The position numbers and the translations under genes are program-made. A stretch of 37,162 bases of DNA from contig JAFATG010000207.1 in the NCBI GenBank assembly GCA_019244055.1, forward strand, positions 1-37,162. The letters run 5' to 3'. Positions 25,444 to 33,576 of this stretch are shown piece by piece (positions within the stretch are counted from its first letter, which is position 1; each line of letters starts with the position of its first letter). The notes beneath the pieces were generated by a model that saw only the letters and a list, made by a program, of their open reading frames with translations, was not told the DNA's origin and made no database searches. The DNA is from Acidobacteriaceae bacterium (GTDB lineage: Bacteria; Acidobacteriota; Terriglobia; Bryobacterales; Bryobacteraceae).

Positions 25444-26817
25444 GTGAGGCGCACAAAAGCATTAATCGCATGTGCTCTGGTAACAATACTAATCTCAGTT
25501 GCGGACTGGCTGTTTCCGGATCTTTCTTTCGGCTTTCTGTACCTGGGTCCGCTCCTCGTCTCCGCCATCTTCCTATCGCGCGCTCAAGTTGCTATTTGTG
25601 CTGTTGTTGCGGCCGTTTTGACGCAATCGTTCGGACCGTTCAAGGCATGGCCCGACACGCTTTTGCGGTTCTCGGTAACCCTCGTGATTTTTCTAGGTGC
25701 TGCCCTGTTTGTCGCGGAGATTATGCGACGCAAGCGTGTAGAGGCTGATTACGCGACGAAATTGAAGGAAGCAAGCGCCCGCCGCCGGGAAGCAGAAGAA
25801 GATGCACGTGCTGTGATCGAAACCAGCCCGGCCGCCATCCTTACTCTGAAAGCGGACGGGACAATCGAGCTGGCGAATAAAGCCGCGCAGCGCCTGCTCT
25901 GTCTCGATTCTGGGTCAGCGCCCGGCCGGAATATCCGGGATTATTTACCTCTCCTGGCCGACATGCTGAAAACTCATCGGACTCCTTCCGTACGCACCAT
26001 GGTGGAGGGGCGGGGCCGGCGAGGCAACGGCGAAATGTTTTTCGCGCACATGTGGTTATCCACTTACTCCACACCTGCGGGCGGGAAGTTAGCGGCCGTT
26101 GTCGCCGACGTATCGGAGCAGGTCCGTGATCGCGAGGAACTCGGTCTGCGGCAATTGCTCATGAATTCGCACATCATCGCGGGAGCGGTCTCGCATGAAG
26201 TGCGCAACCTGGCGGCTGCGGCCGGCGCGCTGCACGATAACATTGCACGCTCCTGCAGGGTGACGGGAAGCGAGGATTTCATCGCTCTTGGGCATCTGAT
26301 TGAGGGCATGCGCAAGCTATGCTCCTCGGAAATCCCGGTCGACAACGAGCAGTCGCTCACGGGTGTGGATCTGAATGCGCTGTTTAAAGAGCTGGACATC
26401 ATCCTGCAGACGGGTGCTGAGGATTCCCGCGTGGAGTTGCGCTGGGACATCGCCGAAAATCTGCCGCGCGTGCGGGCGCACCACTCGGGCCTCCTGCAAG
26501 TCTTGCTGAACCTAACCCAGAATAGCCGGCGGGCGCTGCGGGGCAAGCGCAATGCGTATGTTACGATCGCCGCGTACCCGGTTCCGGGGTCAGTACTGGT
26601 TATTGTTGCGGACAACGGCCCGGGCATAACGTCCCCCGAAGTGTTGTTCCAACCTTTCCAAGCTGGCGCCGAATCGTCAGGCTTGGGATTGTATGTTTCG
26701 CGCGCGATCATCCGCAGCTACGGGGGCGAACTGCGATACTCTAAGCGGACTTTCGAGAGTTGCTTCCATATCGAGCTGCAAGCGATGGCGGCGATGGAGG
26801 TAACGGCGATTGCCTGA
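25444..26817 (+). CDS. Membrane-bound PAS sensor histidine kinase
   Basis: A 457-residue kinase. Three or four hydrophobic segments (residues 5-92) form an N-terminal membrane sensor without a large periplasmic loop, followed by a short coiled coil (about 97-125), a PAS domain (about 122-235, beginning VIETSPAAILTLKADGTIEL), a dimerisation/phosphoacceptor helix with SHEVRN (His251) and an ATPase domain with N-box LLNLTQNSRRAL, G1 VADNGPGI and G2 SSGLGLYVSRAI. Start is GTG 25444. The response regulator gene overlaps its end by eight bases, so the two are a cognate pair. The layout resembles FixL/FixJ, but no haem-binding signature was recognised. Confidence 0.87.
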   Translation: MRRTKALIACALVTILISVADWLFPDLSFGFLYLGPLLVSAIFLSRAQVAICAVVAAVLTQSFGPFKAWPDTLLRFSVTLVIFLGAALFVAEIMRRKRVEADYATKLKEASARRREAEEDARAVIETSPAAILTLKADGTIELANKAAQRLLCLDSGSAPGRNIRDYLPLLADMLKTHRTPSVRTMVEGRGRRGNGEMFFAHMWLSTYSTPAGGKLAAVVADVSEQVRDREELGLRQLLMNSHIIAGAVSHEVRNLAAAAGALHDNIARSCRVTGSEDFIALGHLIEGMRKLCSSEIPVDNEQSLTGVDLNALFKELDIILQTGAEDSRVELRWDIAENLPRVRAHHSGLLQVLLNLTQNSRRALRGKRNAYVTIAAYPVPGSVLVIVADNGPGITSPEVLFQPFQAGAESSGLGLYVSRAIIRSYGGELRYSKRTFESCFHIELQAMAAMEVTAIA

Positions 26818-27460
26818 GGGCGAGCGCATCCGCATCGTTCTGCTAGATGATCACACACTCTTGCGGGAGGTCTTAGCTCGCAGTCTGGCCATGGAGCCCG
26901 ACTTCGACGTGGTCGGCCAATGCGCCGGGGTGGAAGACACACTCGAACTGGTTAGTCAGATGCCGGTCGACATTGTCTTGCTGGATATCAATCTCGGCGC
27001 CGAGCAGGGCGGTTCCTTCGTGACTCGCGCCCGCGCGTCGGGATTTCGCGGAAAGGTGCTCGTGCTGACCGCTGGTGTGAGCAATCGGGAAGCCGCGTGG
27101 CTGTTGAAACGCGGCTGCGCAGGGATTTTTCTGAAACACGAGCCGCCTACCGCTCTCGTGGAACGAATTCGTGAAGTGATCCGGGGAACTGTCCGAATCG
27201 ATCCCGAATCGGTTCAGGAGATGCTGTCGCAAGGAGGATATCCCGACCGCCCGCGCAAGCCGCTCACCGCGCGTGAACGCGAGGTCCTGCGGGCGGTTTG
27301 CGAAGGATTGGCGAATAAAGAGATTGCGGAACGCCTGACAGTATCCGAAAACACTGTGAAGTCATTCTTGCAGCAGCTATTCGAAAAAACCGGCGTGCGT
27401 ACGCGGGCCCAACTGGTCGCGGCCGCCATCGAGCAGTATTGGGATCAACTGGGTAACTAA
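26810..27460 (+). CDS. LuxR/NarL-type response regulator
   Basis: A 216-residue regulator: receiver domain with acidic pocket LLDDH (Asp13-Asp14), phosphoacceptor Asp59 in VLLDINL, Thr in VLTAG and Lys in FLKHE, then a C-terminal LuxR helix-turn-helix (about 150-210) with LTAREREVLRAVCEGLANKE, IAERLTVSENTVKSFLQQLF and EKTGVRTRAQLVAAA. It starts at TTG 26810 inside the end of the kinase gene, with GGAGG nine bases upstream, so expression is coupled. Its target is not shown by the sequence, but the padR and permease genes directly downstream are natural candidates. Confidence 0.9.
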   Translation: MPEGERIRIVLLDDHTLLREVLARSLAMEPDFDVVGQCAGVEDTLELVSQMPVDIVLLDINLGAEQGGSFVTRARASGFRGKVLVLTAGVSNREAAWLLKRGCAGIFLKHEPPTALVERIREVIRGTVRIDPESVQEMLSQGGYPDRPRKPLTAREREVLRAVCEGLANKEIAERLTVSENTVKSFLQQLFEKTGVRTRAQLVAAAIEQYWDQLGN

Positions 27461-27488
27461 ACCGGATTCGAATAGGCTCGGATAGGTG

Positions 27489-27514
27489 TATACTGAGTCT
27501 TCTACACGTAGAAG
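27489..27514 (+). promoter_or_regulatory. Promoter and palindrome before PadR copy 2
   Basis: TATACT at 27489-27494 is a good -10 box. Directly after it, CTTCTAC at 27499-27505 and GTAGAAG at 27508-27514 form a perfect inverted repeat around two bases. The palindrome covers the expected transcription start, a position suited to repression by the PadR protein encoded next. Its sequence is unrelated to the CATAG operator of the other PadR gene. Confidence 0.55.
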
Positions 27515-27519
27515 TCTTA

Positions 27520-27855
27520 GTGAGTGCAATGCCGAAAGCCGATCATCTGCAGGGCTCTCTCGAAATTCTCATTCTCAAAGTGCTCCGGCGGGGACCGAAT
27601 AACGGATATGCAATCTCGACCTGTATTGAGCAGGCATCAGACGAGGTACTTCGGGTCGAAGAAGGTTCGCTGTATCCCGCCCTTCATCGCATGACGGAGA
27701 ACGGGCTACTCAAAGCCGAGTGGCGCATTTCCGAATCCGGCCGACGAGCGCGTTTCTATGAGCTGACGGGCAAGGGCCGGAAGCGGCTGGAAGAAGAAGA
27801 GAAGCGATGGCGGTCTGTAACTGCAGCTGTCGCGAAGGTGCTCAGGACCGTATAG
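27520..27855 (+). CDS. PadR-family transcriptional regulator, copy 2
   Basis: A 111-residue winged-helix regulator with the same layout as copy 1: LQGSLEILILKVLRRGPNNGY, EQASDEVLRVEEGSLYPAL, HRMTENGLLKAEWRISESG, RRARFYELTGKGRKRL, then a dimerisation helix. The GTG at 27520 has GAAG at a good distance; the ATG three codons later (MPKADHLQG), which looks more like family N-termini, is an alternative. It lies 59 bases after the response regulator and 13 bases before the third orphan permease, which it probably represses. Confidence 0.92.
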   Translation: MSAMPKADHLQGSLEILILKVLRRGPNNGYAISTCIEQASDEVLRVEEGSLYPALHRMTENGLLKAEWRISESGRRARFYELTGKGRKRLEEEEKRWRSVTAAVAKVLRTV

Positions 27856-27868
27856 CGGGAGATGCATC

Positions 27869-30583
27869 ATGAGCTTCTGGTCCAGACTAGCTCGAACGTT
27901 CTACTCGAGGCGTCACGATGAAAACATTGACGAAGAGCTTCAGTATCATCTCGCGATGAAGGAGGAGGACGGATACGACCCCCGCGCAGCGCGAGTGAGG
28001 TTTGGAAATCCAGCGAAGCTCAAGGAGGATACGCGGGCACAGGGTGTCCTCACCTGGCTCGAGTCTCTGATCCGTGATACGCGATACGGTTTCCGCCAGT
28101 TGCGGAAGAGCGCAATGCTCACCCTCGTGGTGATTTTTTCACTGGCGCTCGGCATTGGAGCGAATTCCGCAATTTTTAGCTTGGTGGATGCGGCCTTGTT
28201 GAAGCGTTTGCCAGTCAAGGACCCGCAGAGCTTACGCAGCATTGAATGGAGCAATCGCGGATGGCCGGACGCCTTATGCAACATGCTGACCGGCGATACG
28301 AGCGGCGATCCAAATGCCCAAATGCAGGGCTCTTCGATTGCGCCACGAATCTACCGGGAGTTGGCGAAGCAGCGGAGCGGTTTCGCGGCCCTGATCGGCT
28401 TTTCGGATGCCGATCCGGCGGGCGTTGCGGTACGGCACGGAGCCGCTGAACAGTACAAGCTTCAATACGTCAGTCCCAATTTCTTCCAAGGTCTGGGCGT
28501 CCGACTCCGGTTGGGTCGCACGTTTTCGATGAATGATGACCGAGTTGGGCAACGGCCTCTCGTCATCATTAGCGATCGCTTCTGGAGAAGATCGTTTGTG
28601 AGTCGCGCGGATGTCCTGGGGCAAAGGTTGACGGTCAACAATGTTCCAGCCGAGATTATTGGCGTGGCTTCGCCCGGCTTTTTCGGAGTGCAAATCGGCG
28701 ATTGGGTGGATCTCTACGCGCCGCTCGCAGCGCAAGCCACTCTCAATCCGCGAGTGAGATTGGACCCGACGCTCGGCGAAACCGATACCCATTGGTGGGT
28801 TCGCCTTCTGGGCAGGCTGAGGCCAGAGATTAATGAAAATCGGGCGGCGCAACAACTGTCCGCACGATTCCAGCATCTGGTCGTCCATCCGGGTCTGCAC
28901 ATCGAGGCGAGCAAGATTCCGAAGCTGATCACCTCTCCGGGTGAACGAGGCATAGATCCAGTGGGCGCCGATCAATCGCGTGCCCTTTGGATTCTCCTGC
29001 TGCTGGTCGGACTGATCCTGCTAATTGTCTGCGCCAACGTCGCCAATCTTCTTTTGTCTCGAGCAGTCGCGCGACAACGCGAGTCCGCGGTGTGCCTGGC
29101 GCTCGGAGCGGCGCGGCTGCGCTTGCTTCGCCAATACTTGATCGAGAGTTTGACTCTTGCCGTGCTGGGTGGTGCGGCCGGGTTGCTTCTGAGTCACGTA
29201 CTCGCGGAAGCTATTCACTCGTTGATCCGCGCGGATCTGAATATTGGTGGATTCGATCTTCACGTGGACTCACGGATTCTGATCTTCACATCATTTGTTT
29301 CGCTCGTTACTGCACTGCTGTTTGGCATTGCTCCAGCGTGGCAACTGGCGAAATCCAGCGTCAGCGATGCGCTCAAAGCGAACAGCCGAGCGATTCTCGC
29401 GGGACGGCTCCGGCTGCCGCGAGCTCTCGTCGTCATCCAGATCGGGTTGAGCTTCACTGTGCTGGTAGCGGCCGGGTTGCTCGGCCGATCTCTTACCAAC
29501 CTCGAGACCATGGACATCGGCTTCAACCGTCAAAACCTGGTTTACGCTTCGGTGAACCCGTGGAGCGCAGGGTACAACCCGGAACAGGTCAATCAATATG
29601 TCGAACGCCTTCGCAGCCGCGTGGCGGCGATTCCGGGCGTGCTGCGAGCGGCCGTAATCGAGGAGCGCCCGTTATCCGGAAACGCCAATCTGACAGTTGT
29701 GAACATCCCCGGCCGGCCATACTATCAGGATGATGCCAGCGCGGTGCTGGTTAATCACGTCAGCGACGGACTGTTCGAGACACTGGGTATACCTCTCCTG
29801 GCAGGGCGCACCTTTCGGCCGGGCGATATGCGTGCGAAATCCGATGCGGTGATTGTTGATGAGTTGTTTGCCGAGCGTTATTACCCGCGCCGGAACCCAA
29901 TCGGCCAGCAATTCGGAACAGGCCCGAAGCCGACCGAACATTACCGAATTGTCGGCGTTGTAAAGAACAGCCGCTATAACACGCTACGCGAAGCCACGCA
30001 TCCCGTCATGTTTCGGCCTTCGGGTACGGCAAGCAGCCCCGGAACTAACGTCAACTTCGCGATACGCGCCGCGATCCCTAGCTCGCAGCTCGCGCGCGCC
30101 ATCCGCGAGGTTGCGGCAGCGGTCGATCCAGCGGTCCCCGTTGTGGCGATCAAAACGCAAACGGCCCTGATCGATCACCTTCTCCTCAGTGAACGTCTTC
30201 TGAGTATGTTGTCGAGCGCGTTCGGCGTGCTGGCCCTATCGCTTTCGGCGATCGGTCTTGTTGGCCTGCTGGCGTATACGGTCGCTCGACGGACGAACGA
30301 AATTGGAGTCCGGATGGCGCTCGGCGCATCTCGCACTCAGGTTGTCAACCTTATCCTGAAGGACTCCGTGAGGATGGTAGCAATTGGACTCGCGCTCGGA
30401 TTGCCGGGGGCATTTTTCATAGGACGATTGCTGAGGCACACGTTGTTCAAGCTGGCAACGGTCGATCCTCTCACGGTGGCTATCTCACTGATTGTTCTGG
30501 CGGTGGTTGCCGGGGCTGCCACTTGGGTGCCGGCGAGTCGTGCTGCCCGGGTGGATCCGATGATTGCGTTACGGGACGAGTAA
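27869..30583 (+). CDS. Orphan MacB/FtsX-like permease (ADOP type), copy 3
   Basis: A 904-residue membrane protein with the cytoplasmic prefix domain ([20 protein letters not shown], then VRFGNPAKL, residues about 15-55), then two MacB-core/FtsX modules: first helix [19 protein letters not shown] (about 90-108), FtsX block around 370-480 ([20 protein letters not shown]), second core, and a C-terminal block ([20 protein letters not shown] near 807) ending [16 protein letters not shown] site precedes the ATG. No ATPase is nearby. Operon with padR; preceded by a two-component pair. Possibly export or envelope stress related, by analogy with MacB; the substrate is unknown. Confidence 0.86.
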   Translation: MSFWSRLARTFYSRRHDENIDEELQYHLAMKEEDGYDPRAARVRFGNPAKLKEDTRAQGVLTWLESLIRDTRYGFRQLRKSAMLTLVVIFSLALGIGANSAIFSLVDAALLKRLPVKDPQSLRSIEWSNRGWPDALCNMLTGDTSGDPNAQMQGSSIAPRIYRELAKQRSGFAALIGFSDADPAGVAVRHGAAEQYKLQYVSPNFFQGLGVRLRLGRTFSMNDDRVGQRPLVIISDRFWRRSFVSRADVLGQRLTVNNVPAEIIGVASPGFFGVQIGDWVDLYAPLAAQATLNPRVRLDPTLGETDTHWWVRLLGRLRPEINENRAAQQLSARFQHLVVHPGLHIEASKIPKLITSPGERGIDPVGADQSRALWILLLLVGLILLIVCANVANLLLSRAVARQRESAVCLALGAARLRLLRQYLIESLTLAVLGGAAGLLLSHVLAEAIHSLIRADLNIGGFDLHVDSRILIFTSFVSLVTALLFGIAPAWQLAKSSVSDALKANSRAILAGRLRLPRALVVIQIGLSFTVLVAAGLLGRSLTNLETMDIGFNRQNLVYASVNPWSAGYNPEQVNQYVERLRSRVAAIPGVLRAAVIEERPLSGNANLTVVNIPGRPYYQDDASAVLVNHVSDGLFETLGIPLLAGRTFRPGDMRAKSDAVIVDELFAERYYPRRNPIGQQFGTGPKPTEHYRIVGVVKNSRYNTLREATHPVMFRPSGTASSPGTNVNFAIRAAIPSSQLARAIREVAAAVDPAVPVVAIKTQTALIDHLLLSERLLSMLSSAFGVLALSLSAIGLVGLLAYTVARRTNEIGVRMALGASRTQVVNLILKDSVRMVAIGLALGLPGAFFIGRLLRHTLFKLATVDPLTVAISLIVLAVVAGAATWVPASRAARVDPMIALRDE

Positions 30584-30627
30584 AGCGATTCTACGTAACT
30601 CCTGAACCAACTCCTGCGAATTACTAT

Positions 30628-31176
30628 ATGAATATGCGGCGCAGGACATTTTTGGCAAAATCATTTAGCATTGCGGCTGGTGGACTTACTGTCGTTGCCG
30701 CCGTAAGACCGGTTTTGGGCCATCCCCGGATGGTCAAGATCGTCGAGTTTACCAATGCCGGTCAAAGAGAAGGAGTTATCGAAGTGGAAAGGGTTGAGAA
30801 GACCGACGCCGAGTGGCGTAAGCAGCTCACGCCGGAGCAGTACGAGGTCACGCGCCATGCCGGTACCGAGCGCGCGTTCACCGGCAAGTACTGGAACAAT
30901 CACGAGCACGGGATGTATCGCTGCGTTTGCTGCGGTAATGCACTGTTTTCGTCCGAGACCAAGTTCGATTCGCACACCGGCTGGCCCAGTTTTTGGGAAC
31001 CGATCGCCAAAGAGAATGTCCAAAACCGGATTGACGCCAGCTTCGGAATGATGCGCAACGAGGTTCGCTGCGCTAAGTGCGAGGCTCATCTGGGTCACGT
31101 ATTCGACGACGGTCCTCGTCCGACTGGACTTCGCTACTGTATGAATTCGGCTTCGCTCGACTTCATTAAGAGCTGA
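30628..31176 (+). CDS. msrB: Tat-exported methionine sulfoxide reductase B
   Basis: A 182-residue enzyme reducing methionine-R-sulfoxide. The N-terminus [20 protein letters not shown] is a twin-arginine signal (RRTFLAK) with a hydrophobic stretch and a likely cleavage near residue 30, placing it outside the cytoplasm. The catalytic domain has zinc pairs CVCC and [20 protein letters not shown] and [11 protein letters not shown] with the catalytic Cys. The usual resolving Cys before GWPSF is replaced by Thr (SHTGWPSF). Start could also be the ATG at 30634, six bases after TACTAT, suggesting leaderless initiation. The esterase gene overlaps its stop. Confidence 0.9.
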   Translation: MNMRRRTFLAKSFSIAAGGLTVVAAVRPVLGHPRMVKIVEFTNAGQREGVIEVERVEKTDAEWRKQLTPEQYEVTRHAGTERAFTGKYWNNHEHGMYRCVCCGNALFSSETKFDSHTGWPSFWEPIAKENVQNRIDASFGMMRNEVRCAKCEAHLGHVFDDGPRPTGLRYCMNSASLDFIKS

Positions 31177-31973
31177 TGCCGAAAACTCTGAACCACACTC
31201 TTACAGGGAACATCAAACTTCATCAGGCGTTGAGATCGCGATTCGTCAGAGAACGTCGCGACGTGATTGTATATCTGCCGCCTGAGTATGAGGCAGCGCG
31301 AGATCGCCGCTATCCCGTGCTGTATCTGCATGACGGGCAGAATCTGTTTGATGCCACAACGGCCTTCTTAGGCAACGATTGGGGGCTCGACGAAGTTGCG
31401 GAAGAACTGATCGGAAGCGGCCAGATACAGCCGCTGATTCTTGTCGGAATCTACAACACTCCGAAGCGGATGGCGGAATATACGCCGGTTCGCGACCGTC
31501 GTGGCCGAGGCGGACGGGCGCGCGCTTACGGAAAGATCATTGTCGAAGAGCTGAAGCCGCTTGTCGATAGCACCTACCGCACACTGCCGGATCGGGCCAA
31601 CACGGGCCTCGGCGGTTCCTCGCTAGGTGGATTGGTCACGCTGTATCTGGGGTTGCAATACCCCGATGTCTTTGGGAAGCTGATCGTGATGTCACCCTCG
31701 GTCTGGTGGGCGAATCGGGCCATCCTAAAGGAAGTTCGCAAACTGCCTCATAAAGTCGGAGCGAAAATCTGGCTTGACATCGGCACGTGCGAGGGCCAGA
31801 ACCCGCAGGTATGCGTCCAGAACACGGTCGCGCTGCGAGATGCGCTGATTGAAAAAGGCTGGCAACCAGGGCAAGATCTGGCGTTCGTCGAAGATGACGG
31901 AGCCGGGCATGATGAAAAGGCTTGGGGATATCGCATGCGCGACGCTTTGCGCTTTCTGTTCCCGCCCGAGTAA
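31176..31973 (+). CDS. Esterase-family alpha/beta hydrolase
   Basis: A 265-residue hydrolase of the putative esterase family that includes enterochelin esterase and esterase D-like enzymes. Visible: RDVIVYLPPEYE and YPVLYLHDGQNLFD (residues about 28-60), the nucleophile elbow GGSSLGG (Ser149), an acidic site in DIGTCEGQ (about 201-208) and His245 in GAGHDEKAW. No signal peptide, so cytoplasmic as annotated. The ATG shares a base with the msrB stop (TGATG), which indicates coupling with the Tat-exported MsrB; why the two go together is unclear. Confidence 0.82.
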   Translation: MPKTLNHTLTGNIKLHQALRSRFVRERRDVIVYLPPEYEAARDRRYPVLYLHDGQNLFDATTAFLGNDWGLDEVAEELIGSGQIQPLILVGIYNTPKRMAEYTPVRDRRGRGGRARAYGKIIVEELKPLVDSTYRTLPDRANTGLGGSSLGGLVTLYLGLQYPDVFGKLIVMSPSVWWANRAILKEVRKLPHKVGAKIWLDIGTCEGQNPQVCVQNTVALRDALIEKGWQPGQDLAFVEDDGAGHDEKAWGYRMRDALRFLFPPE

Positions 31974-31986
31974 TGAGCCGCCTGAA

Positions 31987-32947
31987 TCACTGTAACCTCG
32001 TTCCAGTTCTCACCGCGTCGACCACTCTTCGAATCGCGGAGACGATGACATCAGGCCGATCAATGATCACCATGTGGGTACTGTCCTCGGCGGTTGCTAA
32101 TTGGCTGTCCCGCGATAAGGCCATCAGCTTACTTTGTAGCTTGGCATAATTCAAAGCGTCATTACGAGTCTGAATGACAATGAGGGGCTTGTCGCCCAAA
32201 GGAAATGTCTGGCCGTTTGTAGCGCGTTCAACGGCCGCTACACACTCTGCGGCGGTTTCGGCGGTTGGTCGTGCGGGATGGTTCGACATGGCCCACCGAT
32301 GAAGCTCCTGGCCACGTGGCGGCAATCTGCCGAAGTTCAGATCATCTTCGATGCCCAGAGTTATAGGCGTTTTCGAAATGAGAACCGGTGGGCTATTCCC
32401 CTTACTGTCGGGAGTCGGTGATTCTACGGGAGTGCTGTCGGACCCCACGTCGATGAAGGCGTGATCGATGATCACCATTCCAGCGACCTCTTCCGGGTAG
32501 TCATGGCTGTACAGACGGGCAACAACACCTCCAAGCGAAAACCCGACCACCACATAAGGACCAGAGATTTCGGCGCGGTTCAAAAGCCGGTGTATTTCGG
32601 TAACTCGCTGCTCGCAATTGGGCTGCTGGGTCACCTGATGTTCGGTTACCGTCGCCGGATAAAGGATCGCTCCAGGCTGTCCCGGCTGCATCGTATGAGC
32701 ATACTCGCGTGAACTTCTCTACCTGCGGTTGGACCAGCCCCCAATCGAAAGAGAAAGCGCCGCCCGTAATCATAACCGTCGGACCGCCGCTACCGGTACA
32801 GTAGAGATGAACCCTGTACCCACCTACGTCGATTAGACGTCCAAGTGGCGATGGCGCCGCGGATGGAACGCCTTGGCTGTCAGCACTGCGGCTCAAGAGA
32901 AAACCAACAAATGCCAGAGCCGAAAATCGGCAAGTTTTCGATAGCAC
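31987..32947 (-). pseudogene. Frameshifted alpha/beta hydrolase
   Basis: The N-terminal part (from GTG 32947) has a signal-peptide-like stretch and LIDVGGYRVHLYCTGSGGP, then YDAAGTAWSDP. The rest lies in another frame: GPYVVVGFSLGGVVARLY (nucleophile Ser in GFSLG), an acidic segment LIVIQTRNDAL and a His in DSTHMVIIDRP, ending at 31987. One extra base (or two lost) between about 32650 and 32680, probably in the CCTTTA run, separates the halves; removing it gives a continuous family-like sequence of about 320 residues. It could be a true pseudogene or a sequencing error. The 5' end overlaps the divergent gene at 32911. Confidence 0.7.
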
Positions 32948-33576
32948 GAGTCTTCTTTGCTTTAGTATCGGCCGGAGCCGTTTCGGTGCCTTGGGGATGT
33001 TCACGGCAGCGCGTTTCAGTTCCGGTCGCGAGCACGACATCTCCGGCCGACAACTCGTACATGGACTTAGGGCCGGGATACGAGCTGAAGATTGTGACCC
33101 CGTTACCTAACTCGCCCGGAGGCCGCATCGAAACGGCGCCTCAACAGAGTGAGGGCAATACTGTTGTCCTCTCCGCGCCAAATTTGATCGGCTATGAGGT
33201 TTCGCACTACGCGATTGAGGACGGCAGACACGGGAAAGTGCGGCTGATATTCGCCTCGGCGGAGATGACGAAAAACGGCCAGACCTCGCCGGAGGCGACC
33301 GCACCGCCGCTACCGTTTTCGCTGCCGTCTGGAAAGAATTTCGTTCGCTTGATCTACCTGGTTCGAGTGAGTCAATCGGACCACAACATGGCGATAACGG
33401 CATCCAAGAGCCGAGCCGCTTTAAGTGCCTTCACCGAAGAACTAAAAGAGAACCCGGCGATATGTGAACAGAACGGGCAGGTCTTCTGTTCTTGGGTTCC
33501 GGCAGGAATTGCCGTCAGGCCGGAGAAAGTGACACAGGCGAAGCCGGCAATGGGGGAAGTGGCCTCTTCGGCTTGA
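32911..33576 (+). CDS. Acidobacterial exported hypothetical protein
   Basis: A 221-residue protein with an N-terminal hydrophobic segment (FSIARVFFALVSAGAVSVPWGC, residues about 9-30) suggesting export; the Cys at about 30 is not in a proper lipobox. The mature part begins near SYMDLGPGYELKIVTPL and includes LIGYEVSHYAIEDGRHGKVR, LPFSLPSGKNFVRLIYLVRV, SDHNMAITASKSR and [14 protein letters not shown], which I recognise as a recurrent family in Acidobacteriota with no known function. Its 5' end overlaps the frameshifted hydrolase on the other strand and its 3' end overlaps glgB by 62 bases. Confidence 0.65.
   Translation: MPEPKIGKFSIARVFFALVSAGAVSVPWGCSRQRVSVPVASTTSPADNSYMDLGPGYELKIVTPLPNSPGGRIETAPQQSEGNTVVLSAPNLIGYEVSHYAIEDGRHGKVRLIFASAEMTKNGQTSPEATAPPLPFSLPSGKNFVRLIYLVRVSQSDHNMAITASKSRAALSAFTEELKENPAICEQNGQVFCSWVPAGIAVRPEKVTQAKPAMGEVASSA

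Noticed and set aside
30597-30616. Direct repeat of AACTCCTG upstream of msrB
   Set aside because: Two 8-base copies at 12-base spacing could be a regulator site, but nothing else supports it and chance is plausible.
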